From positions 1-61,999 of the forward strand of contig CAIKRR010000087.1 in NCBI GenBank assembly GCA_903829815.1: DNA of 61,999 nucleotides. Reading direction: 5' to 3'. The position numbers were made by a program, and so were the translations under genes. Under the pieces are notes generated by a model that was not told the origin of the DNA, did not search any database, and saw only the letters and a program-made list of their open reading frames with translations. Below, piece after piece: positions 20,505 through 29,530 of the stretch. Source of the stretch: an uncultured Pseudomonadota bacterium. GTDB lineage: Bacteria > Pseudomonadota > Gammaproteobacteria > Burkholderiales > SG8-39. Within the stretch, counting starts at the first letter, position 1. Each line of letters begins with the position of its first letter.

Positions 20505-21390
20505 CGTCGGAGGAGCCACCACCACTGCCACCACCGCCTGCGCCCTCCCCACCGCCAGATTCGCCCCCTGGCGCTACGCTGCCGGGCGCGCCCGGGGCAC
20601 CGCCAGGCATGCGCCCGCGCCCCGACCGACCACGCCGACGACGGCGTGGCTTGCGATTGAGATCACCCTGCGGGGCACCGTTGGCATCAGGCGCTCCACC
20701 AGGCGCACGTAACTCAGGCGCCCCGCCATTGGTCGAGAGTTGCACGGCAGAGGCCTCGCCGCCTTGGGCGACACCAGCGCCTGCACCACCGCCCGGAGCG
20801 CCGGCACCGCCACGGCGACCGCCACCCTGACCACCACCGGGAGCACCCCGGGGACCCCGCGCAGCCGCTGGCTGTTTCGACGGCGCAGCGCGACGTGGCC
20901 GGTCGCGATCACGATCGCGATCGCGACTCCGCCCACCGGCACCGCCACCACCGCCGCCACTGCGACCACCCGGCAGGTTGGCTGCGCTCACGCCGCCACC
21001 TGGCCGCGCCCAGGCCGGACCGCTCGGATGATGAGTGGTGCGGTTGGCGATCACGATGGCACGCCGATCGCGACTGTCGTCCGTTTCCTCGAAGAGGATG
21101 TCGCCTTCCATAGGACCAACACCACGCTGAACCGTCAGATGCGTGACGTCGACTTCCCACTCGAACTCACCCACCTGAACCGTGACGCGCTCGCCGATCG
21201 TGATGTCACGAATCGATTTGACACGCTCGCCATTGACCGTGACCTTGCCACCATCACACGCTTGTGTCGCGAGGGCCTTGGTCTTGAAGAAGCGGGCAGC
21301 GAGGAGCCACTTGTCGATGCGCAGGCGCGAAGGTGGCGCAAACTCGTCATCGTCCTCGAACTCGTCGTCGAACTGGTGCTGCTCTTCCAT
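20497..21390 (-). CDS. Hsp15-like S4-domain RNA-binding protein with long Gly/Arg-rich tail
   Basis: Residues about 20-115 match Hsp15: SRLRIDKWLLAARFFKTKALA is the S4 helix pair, then GGKVTVNGERVKS. Hsp15 binds 50S subunits that carry stranded nascent chains. Two additions are unusual: an acidic N-terminus (FDDEFEDDDEF) and a tail of about 167 residues (131-297) made of Gly, Arg, Ala and Pro, with an RD repeat (DRDRDRDR), RRRRRGRSGRGR and poly-Gly at the end. Usual Hsp15 length is about 130 aa. I preferred the ATG at 21390, with AAGGG 8 nt upstream, over the ATG at 21396. The stop overlaps the next gene. The tail is predicted to be disordered. Confidence 0.9.
   Translation of the reverse strand: MEEQHQFDDEFEDDDEFAPPSRLRIDKWLLAARFFKTKALATQACDGGKVTVNGERVKSIRDITIGERVTVQVGEFEWEVDVTHLTVQRGVGPMEGDILFEETDDSRDRRAIVIANRTTHHPSGPAWARPGGGVSAANLPGGRSGGGGGGAGGRSRDRDRDRDRPRRAAPSKQPAAARGPRGAPGGGQGGGRRGGAGAPGGGAGAGVAQGGEASAVQLSTNGGAPELRAPGGAPDANGAPQGDLNRKPRRRRRGRSGRGRMPGGAPGAPGSVAPGGESGGGEGAGGGGSGGGSSDGA
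20500..21000 (-). repeat. Low-complexity Gly/Arg-coding DNA
   Basis: This stretch encodes the disordered tail of the S4 protein. It is built from imperfect GGT/GGC, CGT/CGC and CCG triplets, with a GATCGCGATCG-like run near 20900-20935 that encodes the Arg-Asp repeat. Such DNA is prone to slippage and to length differences between strains. Confidence 0.75.
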
Positions 21391-21452
21391 CGGCATTTCC
21401 CTTTCGAAACGCACCCACCTGAATGGCGGCACGTGCACCGGCCCCGAGGGAC

Positions 21453-23285
21453 TCAGGGCAGGGTGACCCCTGGCACGGGCTCATCCTCTTCAAGCTTCTG
21501 CAAGGCCCACATCTGGGCATACAAGCCATCACGCTCGAGCAGATCCCGATGCGTGCCACGCTCGACTATCCGGCCCTGGTCCATCACCAGTATCTGGTCG
21601 GCATCCATGACCGTCGACAGGCGGTGCGCGATCATCAGCGTCGTTCGACCTCGTGCAATGCGATCGAGCTCAGATTGAATCGCACGTTCGGCGCGCGAAT
21701 CGAGCGCCGAGGTTGCCTCGTCAAATATGAGGATGCGGGGATCCTTGAGGATCGCACGGGCAATCGCCACGCGCTGCTTCTCACCACCCGAGAGCTTCAG
21801 CCCCCGCTCCCCCACCATGGCCTCGTACTGCTCGGGCAGGCTCACGATGAAGTCATGAATCTGCGCCGACCGTGCTGCAGCCCGCACCTCTTCGTCAGAA
21901 GCTTCCGGTCTGCCATAACGGATGTTGTACAGGATTGTATCGTTAAACAGCACCGTATCCTGGGGAACGATGCCGATGGCTGCACGCAGGCCGGCCTGGC
22001 GCAGGTCGCGCAGATCGATGCCATTGACCTCGATCGAGCCTCCTGACACATCGTAGAAGCGATAGAGAAGGCGCGCCAGGGTCGACTTGCCTGACCCCGA
22101 ATGCCCTACGACCGCCACTCTGGAGCCCGCCGCGATATCGAACGAGACATCGAAGAGGATCTGGCGCTTGGGGTCGTAGCTGAAATCGACATGGCGAAAG
22201 CGCACTTCGGTCTCGCCTGGTGGCACCTCGACTGCACCCGGACGGTCTTCGACTTCGCGATTGACCGACAGCAGCCTGAACATGCGATCCATGTCGATCA
22301 GCGACTGCTTGACCTCGCGATAGACCATGCCGAGAAAATTCAGCGGAATGTAGAGCTGGATGAGGAGCGCATTGATGAGCACCAGATCGCCCAGGGTAAG
22401 GACCTTGCGCTCGACCCCGTCGGCCGCCAGCATCATGAGCACCGTGAGGGCAATGGCGATGATGCTGCTCTGGCCGATGTTGAGGATGCCCAGCGATGCC
22501 TCGTTCTTGACCGCGGCGTCCTCGTACTTGCGCAGGCTGTCGTCATAGCGACCGGCCTCGAAGTCTTCGTTGCCGAAGTACTTCACCGTCTCGTAATTGA
22601 GCAGGCTGTCGACGGCCCGCGTATTGGCACGCGAATCGAGTTCGTTGGCCTCCCTGCGAATCGCGATGCGCCATTCGGTAACCGTGATGGTGAACCCGAT
22701 GTACAGGGAAACCGCAATGAAGGTGACGGCCGGAAAGCGCCAGTCAAAGCGCGCAAAGAGCACGGCGGCCACCAGCACGAACTCGAGGATCACCGGCACG
22801 ATCGAAAAGAGCATGTACGAGAGCAGCGTCGAGATGCCGCGCGTACCCCGCTCGATGTCGCGCGTCATGCCTCCGGTCTGACGATCGAGATGGAACCGCA
22901 GGGATAGCGCATGCAGGTGACGGAATACCCCGAGCGCGATTCGCCGGATGGCCCGCTGCGTCACCCGGATGAAGACAATGTCACGCAACTCGGCAAACAG
23001 CGTGGTCGAGAAGCGCAGCAGCCCGTAGGCAGCCAGCAGCGCAAAGGGCACCAGGACGATCGCCTTCTCGGGTGCGAACGAGTCCACGACCTGTTTGAGC
23101 ACCAGCGGCACGCCGACGTTGGCAAGCTTGGCAACAATCAGGAAGACGAGCGCGATCGCGACGCGACCACGATATTCCAGCAGGTAGGGAGCGACCAGCC
23201 GCAACGCGCGCCATTCATTGCGCGGCGGGCCGCCCGGCGGCACGGCATCAAGGGCCGCTGCCGACTTCGCGAAAGCCTGGGTCAC
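21453..23285 (-). CDS. ABC exporter ATM1/HMT type, fused permease-ATPase
   Basis: A homodimeric ABC exporter half with six membrane segments (about 35-320) and a C-terminal ATPase. Motifs seen are Walker A VVGHSGSGKST, signature LSGGEKQRVAIARA and Walker B ILIFDEATSALDS. Features such as NYETVKYFGNEDFEAGRYD are typical of the ATM1/ABCB7-like branch, which exports glutathione-linked persulfide or metal species. I chose the GTG at 23285 (about 610 aa, near family length). An ATG at 23366 would add 27 residues and overlap the divergent DUF429 start, so the start is uncertain. The S4 protein and PBP genes follow on the same strand 62 bp later. Confidence 0.92.
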   Translation of the reverse strand: MTQAFAKSAAALDAVPPGGPPRNEWRALRLVAPYLLEYRGRVAIALVFLIVAKLANVGVPLVLKQVVDSFAPEKAIVLVPFALLAAYGLLRFSTTLFAELRDIVFIRVTQRAIRRIALGVFRHLHALSLRFHLDRQTGGMTRDIERGTRGISTLLSYMLFSIVPVILEFVLVAAVLFARFDWRFPAVTFIAVSLYIGFTITVTEWRIAIRREANELDSRANTRAVDSLLNYETVKYFGNEDFEAGRYDDSLRKYEDAAVKNEASLGILNIGQSSIIAIALTVLMMLAADGVERKVLTLGDLVLINALLIQLYIPLNFLGMVYREVKQSLIDMDRMFRLLSVNREVEDRPGAVEVPPGETEVRFRHVDFSYDPKRQILFDVSFDIAAGSRVAVVGHSGSGKSTLARLLYRFYDVSGGSIEVNGIDLRDLRQAGLRAAIGIVPQDTVLFNDTILYNIRYGRPEASDEEVRAAARSAQIHDFIVSLPEQYEAMVGERGLKLSGGEKQRVAIARAILKDPRILIFDEATSALDSRAERAIQSELDRIARGRTTLMIAHRLSTVMDADQILVMDQGRIVERGTHRDLLERDGLYAQMWALQKLEEDEPVPGVTLP

Positions 23286-23364
23286 AGAGACAACTTTGGC
23301 GACAGGGTCGGGGAAAACCGGATTGTACGCCCGTGCAGCGGCGCCTTGGCGATACGATTGGCCC

Positions 23365-24228
23365 ATGCACACCATCCACGGCATCGATTTCACCTCGTCA
23401 CCGCGCGCTGGCAAGCCCATCACCGTGGCAAGCGGCCGGCGCGAAGGCAGCGCGCTGTACCTGGAACACCTCGAATCGCTGCGCGACTGGCCGGCCTTCG
23501 AGAGCTGGCTTGTTCGCCCCGGCCCCTGGCTGGGCGGCTTCGACTTCCCCTTCGGCCTGCCGCGCGAAGCAGTCGCGGAACTGGGCTGGCCGCTTGAGTG
23601 GGCGGCACTGGTGCGGCACTGCCGCTCGCTCGGACGAACCCACTTGCGGGCAGCCTTTGACCGCCATCGGGAGGCAAGACCCATGGGGCTGCGCTACGCG
23701 CACCGGGCAACCGATGGCCCTGCCCGCTCGCACAGCCCCATGAAACTGGTGAATCCGCCAGTGGGCCTGATGTTTCTGGAAGGCGCCCCGCGCCTGCTCG
23801 AGGCCGGCATCGACATTCCTGGCATTCACGCGGGTGACTGCACGCGCCAGGCCGTCGAAGCCTACCCGGGTCTGGTGGCGCGGCGCATCACTCAAGCCTC
23901 CTACAAGTCGGATACGCGGGCCAGGCAGACCGATGCGCGTCGGGCAGCCCGTGGTCGAATCGTCGAGCAACTGACCACGACCGGGGTAACGATCGCTATC
24001 GACAGCGGGTTGACCCTGCCCCCTTCATCGGCGCCCACCCGACTCGACCTGGACGACCGCCTGGCCGCCATGCTGATCGATGATGCGAGCGGTGATCTCC
24101 TCGATGCAACACTGGCTGCGCTGCAGGCCACCTGGTGCGACGAGCGGCGAACGTGGCACCATGGACTTCCACCTGCGTTCGACCCGATCGAGGGATGGAT
24201 AGCCGGTGCCCCCTGGAGCAAGCCTTGA
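23365..24228 (+). CDS. DUF429 domain-containing protein
   Basis: A 287-residue protein with the DUF429 pattern: an Asp near the N-terminus (IHGIDFTSSP), GGFDFPFGLPRE, VEAYPGLVAR and DRLAAMLIDDA. The fold resembles RNase H-like nucleases, with acidic residues Asp6, Asp59 and Glu or Asp later as possible metal ligands. No function is established. The start at 23365 overlaps by a few bases the possible ATG of the divergent ABC exporter. Its stop (TGA at 24226-24228) overlaps the TTG start of the following HAD gene, so the two are probably coupled. Confidence 0.85.
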   Translation: MHTIHGIDFTSSPRAGKPITVASGRREGSALYLEHLESLRDWPAFESWLVRPGPWLGGFDFPFGLPREAVAELGWPLEWAALVRHCRSLGRTHLRAAFDRHREARPMGLRYAHRATDGPARSHSPMKLVNPPVGLMFLEGAPRLLEAGIDIPGIHAGDCTRQAVEAYPGLVARRITQASYKSDTRARQTDARRAARGRIVEQLTTTGVTIAIDSGLTLPPSSAPTRLDLDDRLAAMLIDDASGDLLDATLAALQATWCDERRTWHHGLPPAFDPIEGWIAGAPWSKP

Positions 24229-24914
24229 CGATACGTGCCGTGAGTTTCGACCTTGATGACACCCTCTGGCCAGTATGGCCTGCGATCGTGCGCGCGGAGC
24301 AGGCCCTCCAGGCATGGCTGGCCGAACACGCAGCCCCGGTGGCCGATCGTTTCCCACCCGAGCGCATGCGCGAATTGCGTCCAAAGGCCGGCGAGCTTGC
24401 AGCCGCCGCGGGTTTTTCGCACGACCTCGCCTGGACCCGACGCACGCAGATCGGGCTGGCCTTTGCCGCTACCGGTCATCCGGCCAGCGAAGACATGATT
24501 GCCACCGGGTATCAGGTCTTCGAGGACGCGCGGCAACTGGTTGAACCCTACCCCGAAGTCGATGCGGTGCTCGCCACGATTGCCGCACGCCTGCCACTGG
24601 TTGCGGTGACCAATGGCAGCGCAGAAATCGACCGGACTGCGCTCGGACGACATTTCAAGGGCGCCTTCTCGGCAACCCGCCTGGGCATCGCGAAACCCGA
24701 TGCAGGCATCTTTCATGCTGCCTGCAGGCTGGTGGACTGCCAACCCCACGAAGTGCTGCATGTGGGCGATGACCCCCATCTGGACATTGCCGCCGCACGT
24801 GCGGCCGGCATGCCGACGCTCTGGATCAACCGATCCGACAAGCCCTGGCCGCTCGAGGGGCCGAGTGGACCGGTCGCCGCCGATCTGCATGGGGTTCTCG
24901 CACTCCTCGGCTGA
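24225..24914 (+). CDS. HAD family hydrolase
   Basis: A 229-residue haloacid-dehalogenase-like phosphatase. Motif I is SFDLDDTLWP (nucleophile Asp9, Asp11), motif II VTNGSAE, the motif III Lys is in GIAKPDAGIF, and motif IV is HVGDDPHLDI. A helical cap (C1) lies between motifs I and II. It most resembles YigB/YfnB-like FMN or sugar phosphatases. I chose the TTG at 24225, which has GGAG 6 nt upstream and overlaps the DUF429 stop as TTGA; a GTG at 24240 is the alternative. A probable terminator follows at 24943-24980. Confidence 0.9.
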   Translation: MTIRAVSFDLDDTLWPVWPAIVRAEQALQAWLAEHAAPVADRFPPERMRELRPKAGELAAAAGFSHDLAWTRRTQIGLAFAATGHPASEDMIATGYQVFEDARQLVEPYPEVDAVLATIAARLPLVAVTNGSAEIDRTALGRHFKGAFSATRLGIAKPDAGIFHAACRLVDCQPHEVLHVGDDPHLDIAAARAAGMPTLWINRSDKPWPLEGPSGPVAADLHGVLALLG

Positions 24915-24942
24915 GTTGCCTCGACCAGAGATTGAGCAAACA

Positions 24943-24980
24943 CCCGAGCATCGCCAGGGGCGTGGCTGGTCGGGCTTTTT
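24943..24980 (+). terminator. Probable intrinsic terminator after the HAD gene
   Basis: CCCGA at 24943-24947 can pair with TCGGG at 24970-24974, with an inner CCAG/CTGG pairing and an internal bulge, followed by CTTTTT ending at 24980. The stem is imperfect but the U tract is good. It separates the DUF429-HAD pair from the beta-oxidation cluster. Confidence 0.55.
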
Positions 24981-24989
24981 CATGCCGGT

Positions 24990-24995
24990 TATGAT
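24990..24995 (+). promoter_or_regulatory. Possible -10 element (TATGAT) for the 25026 operon
   Basis: TATGAT, one mismatch from the sigma-70 consensus, lies 31 bp before the GTG start of the dehydrogenase-hydratase gene and just after the terminator. No good -35 hexamer is seen at 17 bp upstream, so an activator may be needed. The evidence is weak. Confidence 0.33.
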
Positions 24996-25025
24996 GCTCT
25001 CTGGTATCGACACGGGGAGTATCAG

Positions 25026-27431
25026 GTGGGCAAGCTGATTGTTCGGAAGGTCGGCGTGCTGGGCGCCGGTGTGATGGGTGCGCAGATCGCGGCGCACCTG
25101 GTCAATGTGCGCGTACCGGTGATCCTGTTCGATCTGCCTGCCCGCGAAGGCCCCCCGAGCGGCATTGCCCGACGCGCCATCGACGGGCTTTCGCGGCTGT
25201 CGCCGCCCCCGCTCGCTGCGCCAGGTCTTGCCAGCTACATCGAAGCGGCCAATTACGAGGAAGACCTCGGCCGACTGGCCGAGTGCGATCTGGTGATCGA
25301 GGCCATCGCTGAGCGCATGGACTGGAAACTGGACCTTTATCGCCGCATCGGTCCGCACCTGCGTGCCGACTCGATCATCGCATCGAACACCTCGGGTCTG
25401 TCGATCGCCACCATCGGCGATGCCCTGCCCGAGGCCATGCGAAGCCGCTTCTGCGGTGTCCACTTCTTCAATCCACCACGCTACATGACGCTGGTAGAGC
25501 TGATCCCTACACCGCGCACCGATGCAAGCCTGCTCGATGCACTCGAGACCTTCCTGGTGACGACGGTCGGCAAGGGGGTGGTGCGAGCCAGGGACACGCC
25601 CAACTTCATCGCCAATCGCTATGGCATCTTCTCGATGATTGCGACGATGGAAAATGCCGAGCGCTTCGGGCTGGGCTTTGATGTCGTCGATGACCTCACC
25701 GGCACCCGTCTGGCACGCGCCAAGTCGGCCACCTTCAGAACCGCCGACGTGGTTGGTCTGGACACCATGGCCCATGTGATCCGGACCATGGCCGAGACGC
25801 TGCCCTCCGACCCCTGGCACCGCTACTTTCGCTCACCCGACTGGCTCCAGGGACTCATCGAGCGTGGTGCGCTGGGCCAGAAGACCCGCGCCGGCATCTT
25901 CTCCAAACCTGGCAAGGAGATTCTGGTACTCGACCGTGCCAGCGGCCAGTATGTTGCCTCGACCGGTGCCGCCTCCGATGCGGTGAAGGCCATCCTCAAG
26001 ATCAGCTCGGCTGCCGACCGCTTTGCAGCGCTGCGTGCAAGCGACGATCCACAGGCCCGCTTTCTATGGGCGATCCAGCGCGACCTCTTCCACTACTGTG
26101 CCGTTCACCTGGCCTCGGTGGCCGACAATGCGCGTGATGTCGATCTGGCACTGCGCTGGGGCTTTGGCTGGTCGGCCGGCCCGTTTGAAACGTGGCAGGC
26201 AGCCGGCTGGCAGCAGATTGCGCGCTGGATCAACGAAGACATTGCCGCAGGCGTGGCGATGTCAGACGCGCCGCTCCCTGCGTGGGTGACCGAACCAGGT
26301 CGCACCGGTGTACACACCGAGGCCGGTTCGTTCTCGGCCCTGACTGGCAGCGTCGTAGCGCGCTCACCCCTGCCCGTCTACCGCCGCCAGGCCTTTCCCC
26401 CGCTGGTATCGGGGGAGCAGGCTGCGCCGCGCGGAGAGACGGTGTTCGAAAACGCAGGCGTTCGCCTCTGGACCGGCATCGAAGCCACCGGAGGGGACAT
26501 CGCGGTACTCTCGTTTCGCACCAAGATGAACATCGTCGACGCAACGGTGCTCGAGGGCATCGCCCAAGCGCGCGCCCTTGCCGAATCCGACTTCCGCGGC
26601 ATGGTCATCTGGCAAACCGGTGATCACTTCAGCCTCGGCGCCGATCTGGGCTCGATCAGTGCCCTTGTCGAGGCCGGCAAGTTCGATGACATCGACGCGA
26701 TGATCGCGCGTTTCCAGCAGACATCACTCCTGCTTCGCGATGCACAAGTACCCGTGGTAGCGGCCTTGCGCGGCATGGCGCTGGGGGGGGGGTGCGAGTT
26801 TGCCCTGCATGCCAGCCGTATTGTAGCGGCGCTTGAAACCGGCATTGGTCTGGTGGAAACCGGGGTCGGCCTGATTCCGGGCGGTGGCGGATGCAAGGAG
26901 CTTGCACTGCGCGCCGCCGGCGAAGCAGCGGCCACGCGCAGTGCAAGCGGAGCAGCATGGCTATTTGACTTCATCCGTCCGCGTTTCGAGAGCGTGGCCT
27001 TGGCAACGACTGCAAAATCGGCCGAGGATGCGCGCTCACTCGGCCTGTTGCGAGCGGCCGACGTCGTCATCACCAACCCGCATGAATTGCTGCATGTAGC
27101 CTGCAACGTCGCCCGCGGCCTTGCCGACAGCGGATGGCGTCCACCGTTGCCGCCCCAGCCCTTTGCGGTCATGGGGGCCAACGGCATCGCCACACTGCAA
27201 GCCCATCTGGTGAACCTGCGCGATGGCGGCCTGATCTCGGCTCACGACCACACCGTAGGGCTGGCACTTGCCCAAGCACTGTGCGGCGGGCCGGTACCCG
27301 AGGGCAGTCTGGTCGACGAGCGCTGGATGCTCGACCTCGAGCGTCGACTCTTCGTCGACCTCTTGCGCAACCCGCTCACCCTGGCGCGCATCAAGCACAC
27401 GCTCGCTACCGGCAAACCGCTTCGCAACTGA
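25026..27431 (+). CDS. 3-hydroxyacyl-CoA dehydrogenase / enoyl-CoA hydratase fusion (FadN-like order)
   Basis: An 801-residue bifunctional beta-oxidation enzyme with the dehydrogenase first: NAD motif VLGAGVMGAQ (11-20) and VHFFNPPRYM with the catalytic His. A second dehydrogenase C-terminal domain follows, then a crotonase domain (about 480-680) with Glu591 (GGGCEFALH) and Glu611 (VETGVGLIPGGGG), both catalytic glutamates being present. Length and order match Bacillus FadN. The start is a GTG with GGGGAG 7 nt upstream. A run of ten G bases (26783-26792) encodes Gly587-589 next to the active site. It leads an operon with thiolase, two SDRs and an oxygenase. Confidence 0.95.
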   Translation: MGKLIVRKVGVLGAGVMGAQIAAHLVNVRVPVILFDLPAREGPPSGIARRAIDGLSRLSPPPLAAPGLASYIEAANYEEDLGRLAECDLVIEAIAERMDWKLDLYRRIGPHLRADSIIASNTSGLSIATIGDALPEAMRSRFCGVHFFNPPRYMTLVELIPTPRTDASLLDALETFLVTTVGKGVVRARDTPNFIANRYGIFSMIATMENAERFGLGFDVVDDLTGTRLARAKSATFRTADVVGLDTMAHVIRTMAETLPSDPWHRYFRSPDWLQGLIERGALGQKTRAGIFSKPGKEILVLDRASGQYVASTGAASDAVKAILKISSAADRFAALRASDDPQARFLWAIQRDLFHYCAVHLASVADNARDVDLALRWGFGWSAGPFETWQAAGWQQIARWINEDIAAGVAMSDAPLPAWVTEPGRTGVHTEAGSFSALTGSVVARSPLPVYRRQAFPPLVSGEQAAPRGETVFENAGVRLWTGIEATGGDIAVLSFRTKMNIVDATVLEGIAQARALAESDFRGMVIWQTGDHFSLGADLGSISALVEAGKFDDIDAMIARFQQTSLLLRDAQVPVVAALRGMALGGGCEFALHASRIVAALETGIGLVETGVGLIPGGGGCKELALRAAGEAAATRSASGAAWLFDFIRPRFESVALATTAKSAEDARSLGLLRAADVVITNPHELLHVACNVARGLADSGWRPPLPPQPFAVMGANGIATLQAHLVNLRDGGLISAHDHTVGLALAQALCGGPVPEGSLVDERWMLDLERRLFVDLLRNPLTLARIKHTLATGKPLRN
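26783..26792 (+). repeat. Homopolymeric G10 tract inside the hydratase domain
   Basis: Ten consecutive G bases encode the end of Leu586 and Gly587-589, immediately before the Cys-Glu of the crotonase active site. The frame is intact at this length. It is a site for slippage and for sequencing error. Confidence 0.9.
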
Positions 27432-27442
27432 GAGAACACATC

Positions 27443-28636
27443 ATGCCCCGTCAGATCGAAGAGGCCTATGTCGTCGCGGCAACCCGAACCCCGATCGGCA
27501 AGGCGCATCGCGGAAGCTTCCGCAACACCCGACCCGATGATCTGCTGGCGTTCGCGCTGCGGGCCGCCCTTGCAACGGTGCCATCGCTCGACCCAGCGGC
27601 CATCGAGGACGTCGTCGTGGGGTGCGCACTTCCCGAAGGGGTGCAGGGCTACAACGTTGCCCGCATCGGTCTGTTACTGGCCGGGCTCCCCGACACCGTT
27701 GGCGGGATCACGATCAACCGCTTCTGCTCATCGGGCCTCAATGCGGTATCGATGGCGGCCGACCGCATCCGCTGCGGTGAGGCCGACGTGATGATCGCGG
27801 CAGGTGTCGAATCGATGAGCATGGTGCCGATGAGTGGTCACCACCCCTCGTTCAACGAACGCATCTACACCGACGAGAACTACGGTATCGCCTACGGCAT
27901 GGGTTTGACCGCCGAGCGAGTCGCCCAGCAGTGGAAGGTGAGCCGCGAGGCACAGGATGCCTTTGCCCTGCAGAGCCACCAGCGTGCGCTGGCCGCGCAG
28001 GCGGCCGGTGAGTTCACCGACATCAGCCCGATTGAAGTGGTGGATGTCGTACCCGACCTGCAGACACGGCGCATCGAGCGACGCAGTCGCACCCTCGCCC
28101 TTGACGAAGGCCCGCGTGCCGACACCAGCGCCGAGGCGCTCGCCCGACTGCGTCCGGTATTTGCCGCCAAAGGCTCGGTGACCGCCGGCAACGCCTCGCA
28201 GACCTCCGATGGTGCCGGCGCCCTGGTCTTGATGAGTGGCGCAGCGCTCGCCCGGTTCAACCTCACGCCGATGGCCCGCTTTGCCAGCTTTGCCGTCGTC
28301 GGCGTGCCCCCTGAGGTGATGGGGATCGGGCCCAAGGCAGCCATTCCGAAGGCGCTGGAGCGCGCCGGCATCCGGCAGGACGACCTCGACTGGATCGAAC
28401 TCAATGAAGCCTTTGCTGCCCAGGCACTGGCCGTGATGAACGAACTGGGTCTTGACCCCGCGCGAGTCAACCCTTTGGGCGGTGCCATCGCACTGGGCCA
28501 TCCGCTGGGTGCCACCGGTGCCATACGCAGTGCGCAACTCATCCACGGCCTGCAACGACGCCAGGGGCGCTATGGCATGGTCACCATGTGTGTCGGTACC
28601 GGCATGGGTGCAGCAGGCATCTTCGAGCGGGTGTAA
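27443..28636 (+). CDS. Acetyl-CoA C-acyltransferase (thiolase, FadA/FadI type)
   Basis: A 397-residue thiolase that releases acetyl-CoA from 3-ketoacyl-CoA in the last step of beta-oxidation. Catalytic residues are all present: Cys95 (INRFCSSGLN), His353 (GHPLGATG), Cys383 (MCVGTGMGAAG), plus NEAFAAQ. It starts 11 bp after the HAD-ECH fusion and is its natural partner. The ATG at 27443 aligns with family N-termini (EEAYVVAATRTPIGKA). Its stop overlaps the following SDR start (TAATG at 28634-28638), so expression is coupled. Confidence 0.96.
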   Translation: MPRQIEEAYVVAATRTPIGKAHRGSFRNTRPDDLLAFALRAALATVPSLDPAAIEDVVVGCALPEGVQGYNVARIGLLLAGLPDTVGGITINRFCSSGLNAVSMAADRIRCGEADVMIAAGVESMSMVPMSGHHPSFNERIYTDENYGIAYGMGLTAERVAQQWKVSREAQDAFALQSHQRALAAQAAGEFTDISPIEVVDVVPDLQTRRIERRSRTLALDEGPRADTSAEALARLRPVFAAKGSVTAGNASQTSDGAGALVLMSGAALARFNLTPMARFASFAVVGVPPEVMGIGPKAAIPKALERAGIRQDDLDWIELNEAFAAQALAVMNELGLDPARVNPLGGAIALGHPLGATGAIRSAQLIHGLQRRQGRYGMVTMCVGTGMGAAGIFERV

Positions 28637-29484
28637 TGCACACCTTTGCGGGGCGCACGGCAGTGGTCACTGGTGCAGCCAGCGGCCTTGGGTTGGCACT
28701 GGCCAGCGCCTGCCTGGCTCGCGGCATGAATGTGGTGCTGGCCGACATCGACCCGGCAGCGCTCGAAGCAGCGATGGCGACGATGCCGCCGGCGCGCGCT
28801 CTCGCCGTTCCAACCGATGTGTCCGAGGCGCGGAGCGTCGCTGCGCTCGCAGAGCACGCGCGACGTCGATTCGGCGCCATCCATCTTCTGGCCAACAACG
28901 CCGGCGTCGCCCCGATGGGTTCGCTGGAAGACAGCACGATCGCCGACTGGCAGTGGGCGATCGGGGTCAATCTGATGGGCCTCGTCCATGGCCTGAAGGC
29001 ATTCCTGCCGGGCATGCGGGCCCATGGAGAAGCGGCGCATGTGCTCAACACAGCCTCGGTGGCTGGTCTGCTGGCCCCCGGCGGCATGGCGGTCTACAAC
29101 ACCACGAAACATGCCGTGGTTGCACTCTCGGAGACCTTGCTGCATGAACTGCAGGAAGACCGGGTGCCGATCGGCGTGAGCGTCCTGTGCCCGGCCTGGT
29201 TTCCCTCACGACTGGCCGAGGGCGACCGAATGCGACCCGCGGGTCTGCAGAACCGCGAACCGGTCGGGGCAGCGCGCAAGGCCACCGAGGCACGACTGGC
29301 AGCCGCAGCAGCCGCAGGGCGCCTGAGTGCGCAGGACATCGCCACCATCGCACTTGATGGCGTTGCGGCCAACGCATTCATCATCCTGCCCCACGAGCGG
29401 ATCCGATCCGCCATCGAGGGCCGCTTCGCCGACATCATTGCCTGCAAGAGCCCACGCGACCCGCTGGCGCGACCTGCAGGCTGA
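28636..29484 (+). CDS. SDR family NAD(P)-dependent oxidoreductase, catalytically complete
   Basis: A 282-residue classical SDR. The cofactor motif TGAASGLG is at 12-19, NNAG at 88-91 approximately, and the catalytic set Ser141, Tyr154 and Lys158 (YNTTK) is intact. The extended C-terminus (about 230-282) differs from FabG. It starts in the stop of the thiolase gene, which ties it to acyl-CoA catabolism; it could oxidise or reduce a hydroxyacyl-CoA or alcohol intermediate. The exact substrate is not readable. Confidence 0.93.
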   Translation: MHTFAGRTAVVTGAASGLGLALASACLARGMNVVLADIDPAALEAAMATMPPARALAVPTDVSEARSVAALAEHARRRFGAIHLLANNAGVAPMGSLEDSTIADWQWAIGVNLMGLVHGLKAFLPGMRAHGEAAHVLNTASVAGLLAPGGMAVYNTTKHAVVALSETLLHELQEDRVPIGVSVLCPAWFPSRLAEGDRMRPAGLQNREPVGAARKATEARLAAAAAAGRLSAQDIATIALDGVAANAFIILPHERIRSAIEGRFADIIACKSPRDPLARPAG

Positions 29485-29530
29485 GCCTGACCGACCTGCC
29501 CGAATCACCGACCTTTCGCTGGAGCCCACC

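Noticed and set aside
23901-25820. 639-codon minus-strand open frame across the DUF429, HAD and HAD-ECH genes
   Set aside because: It crosses three well supported genes on the other strand, including their spacer and terminator, and resembles no family.
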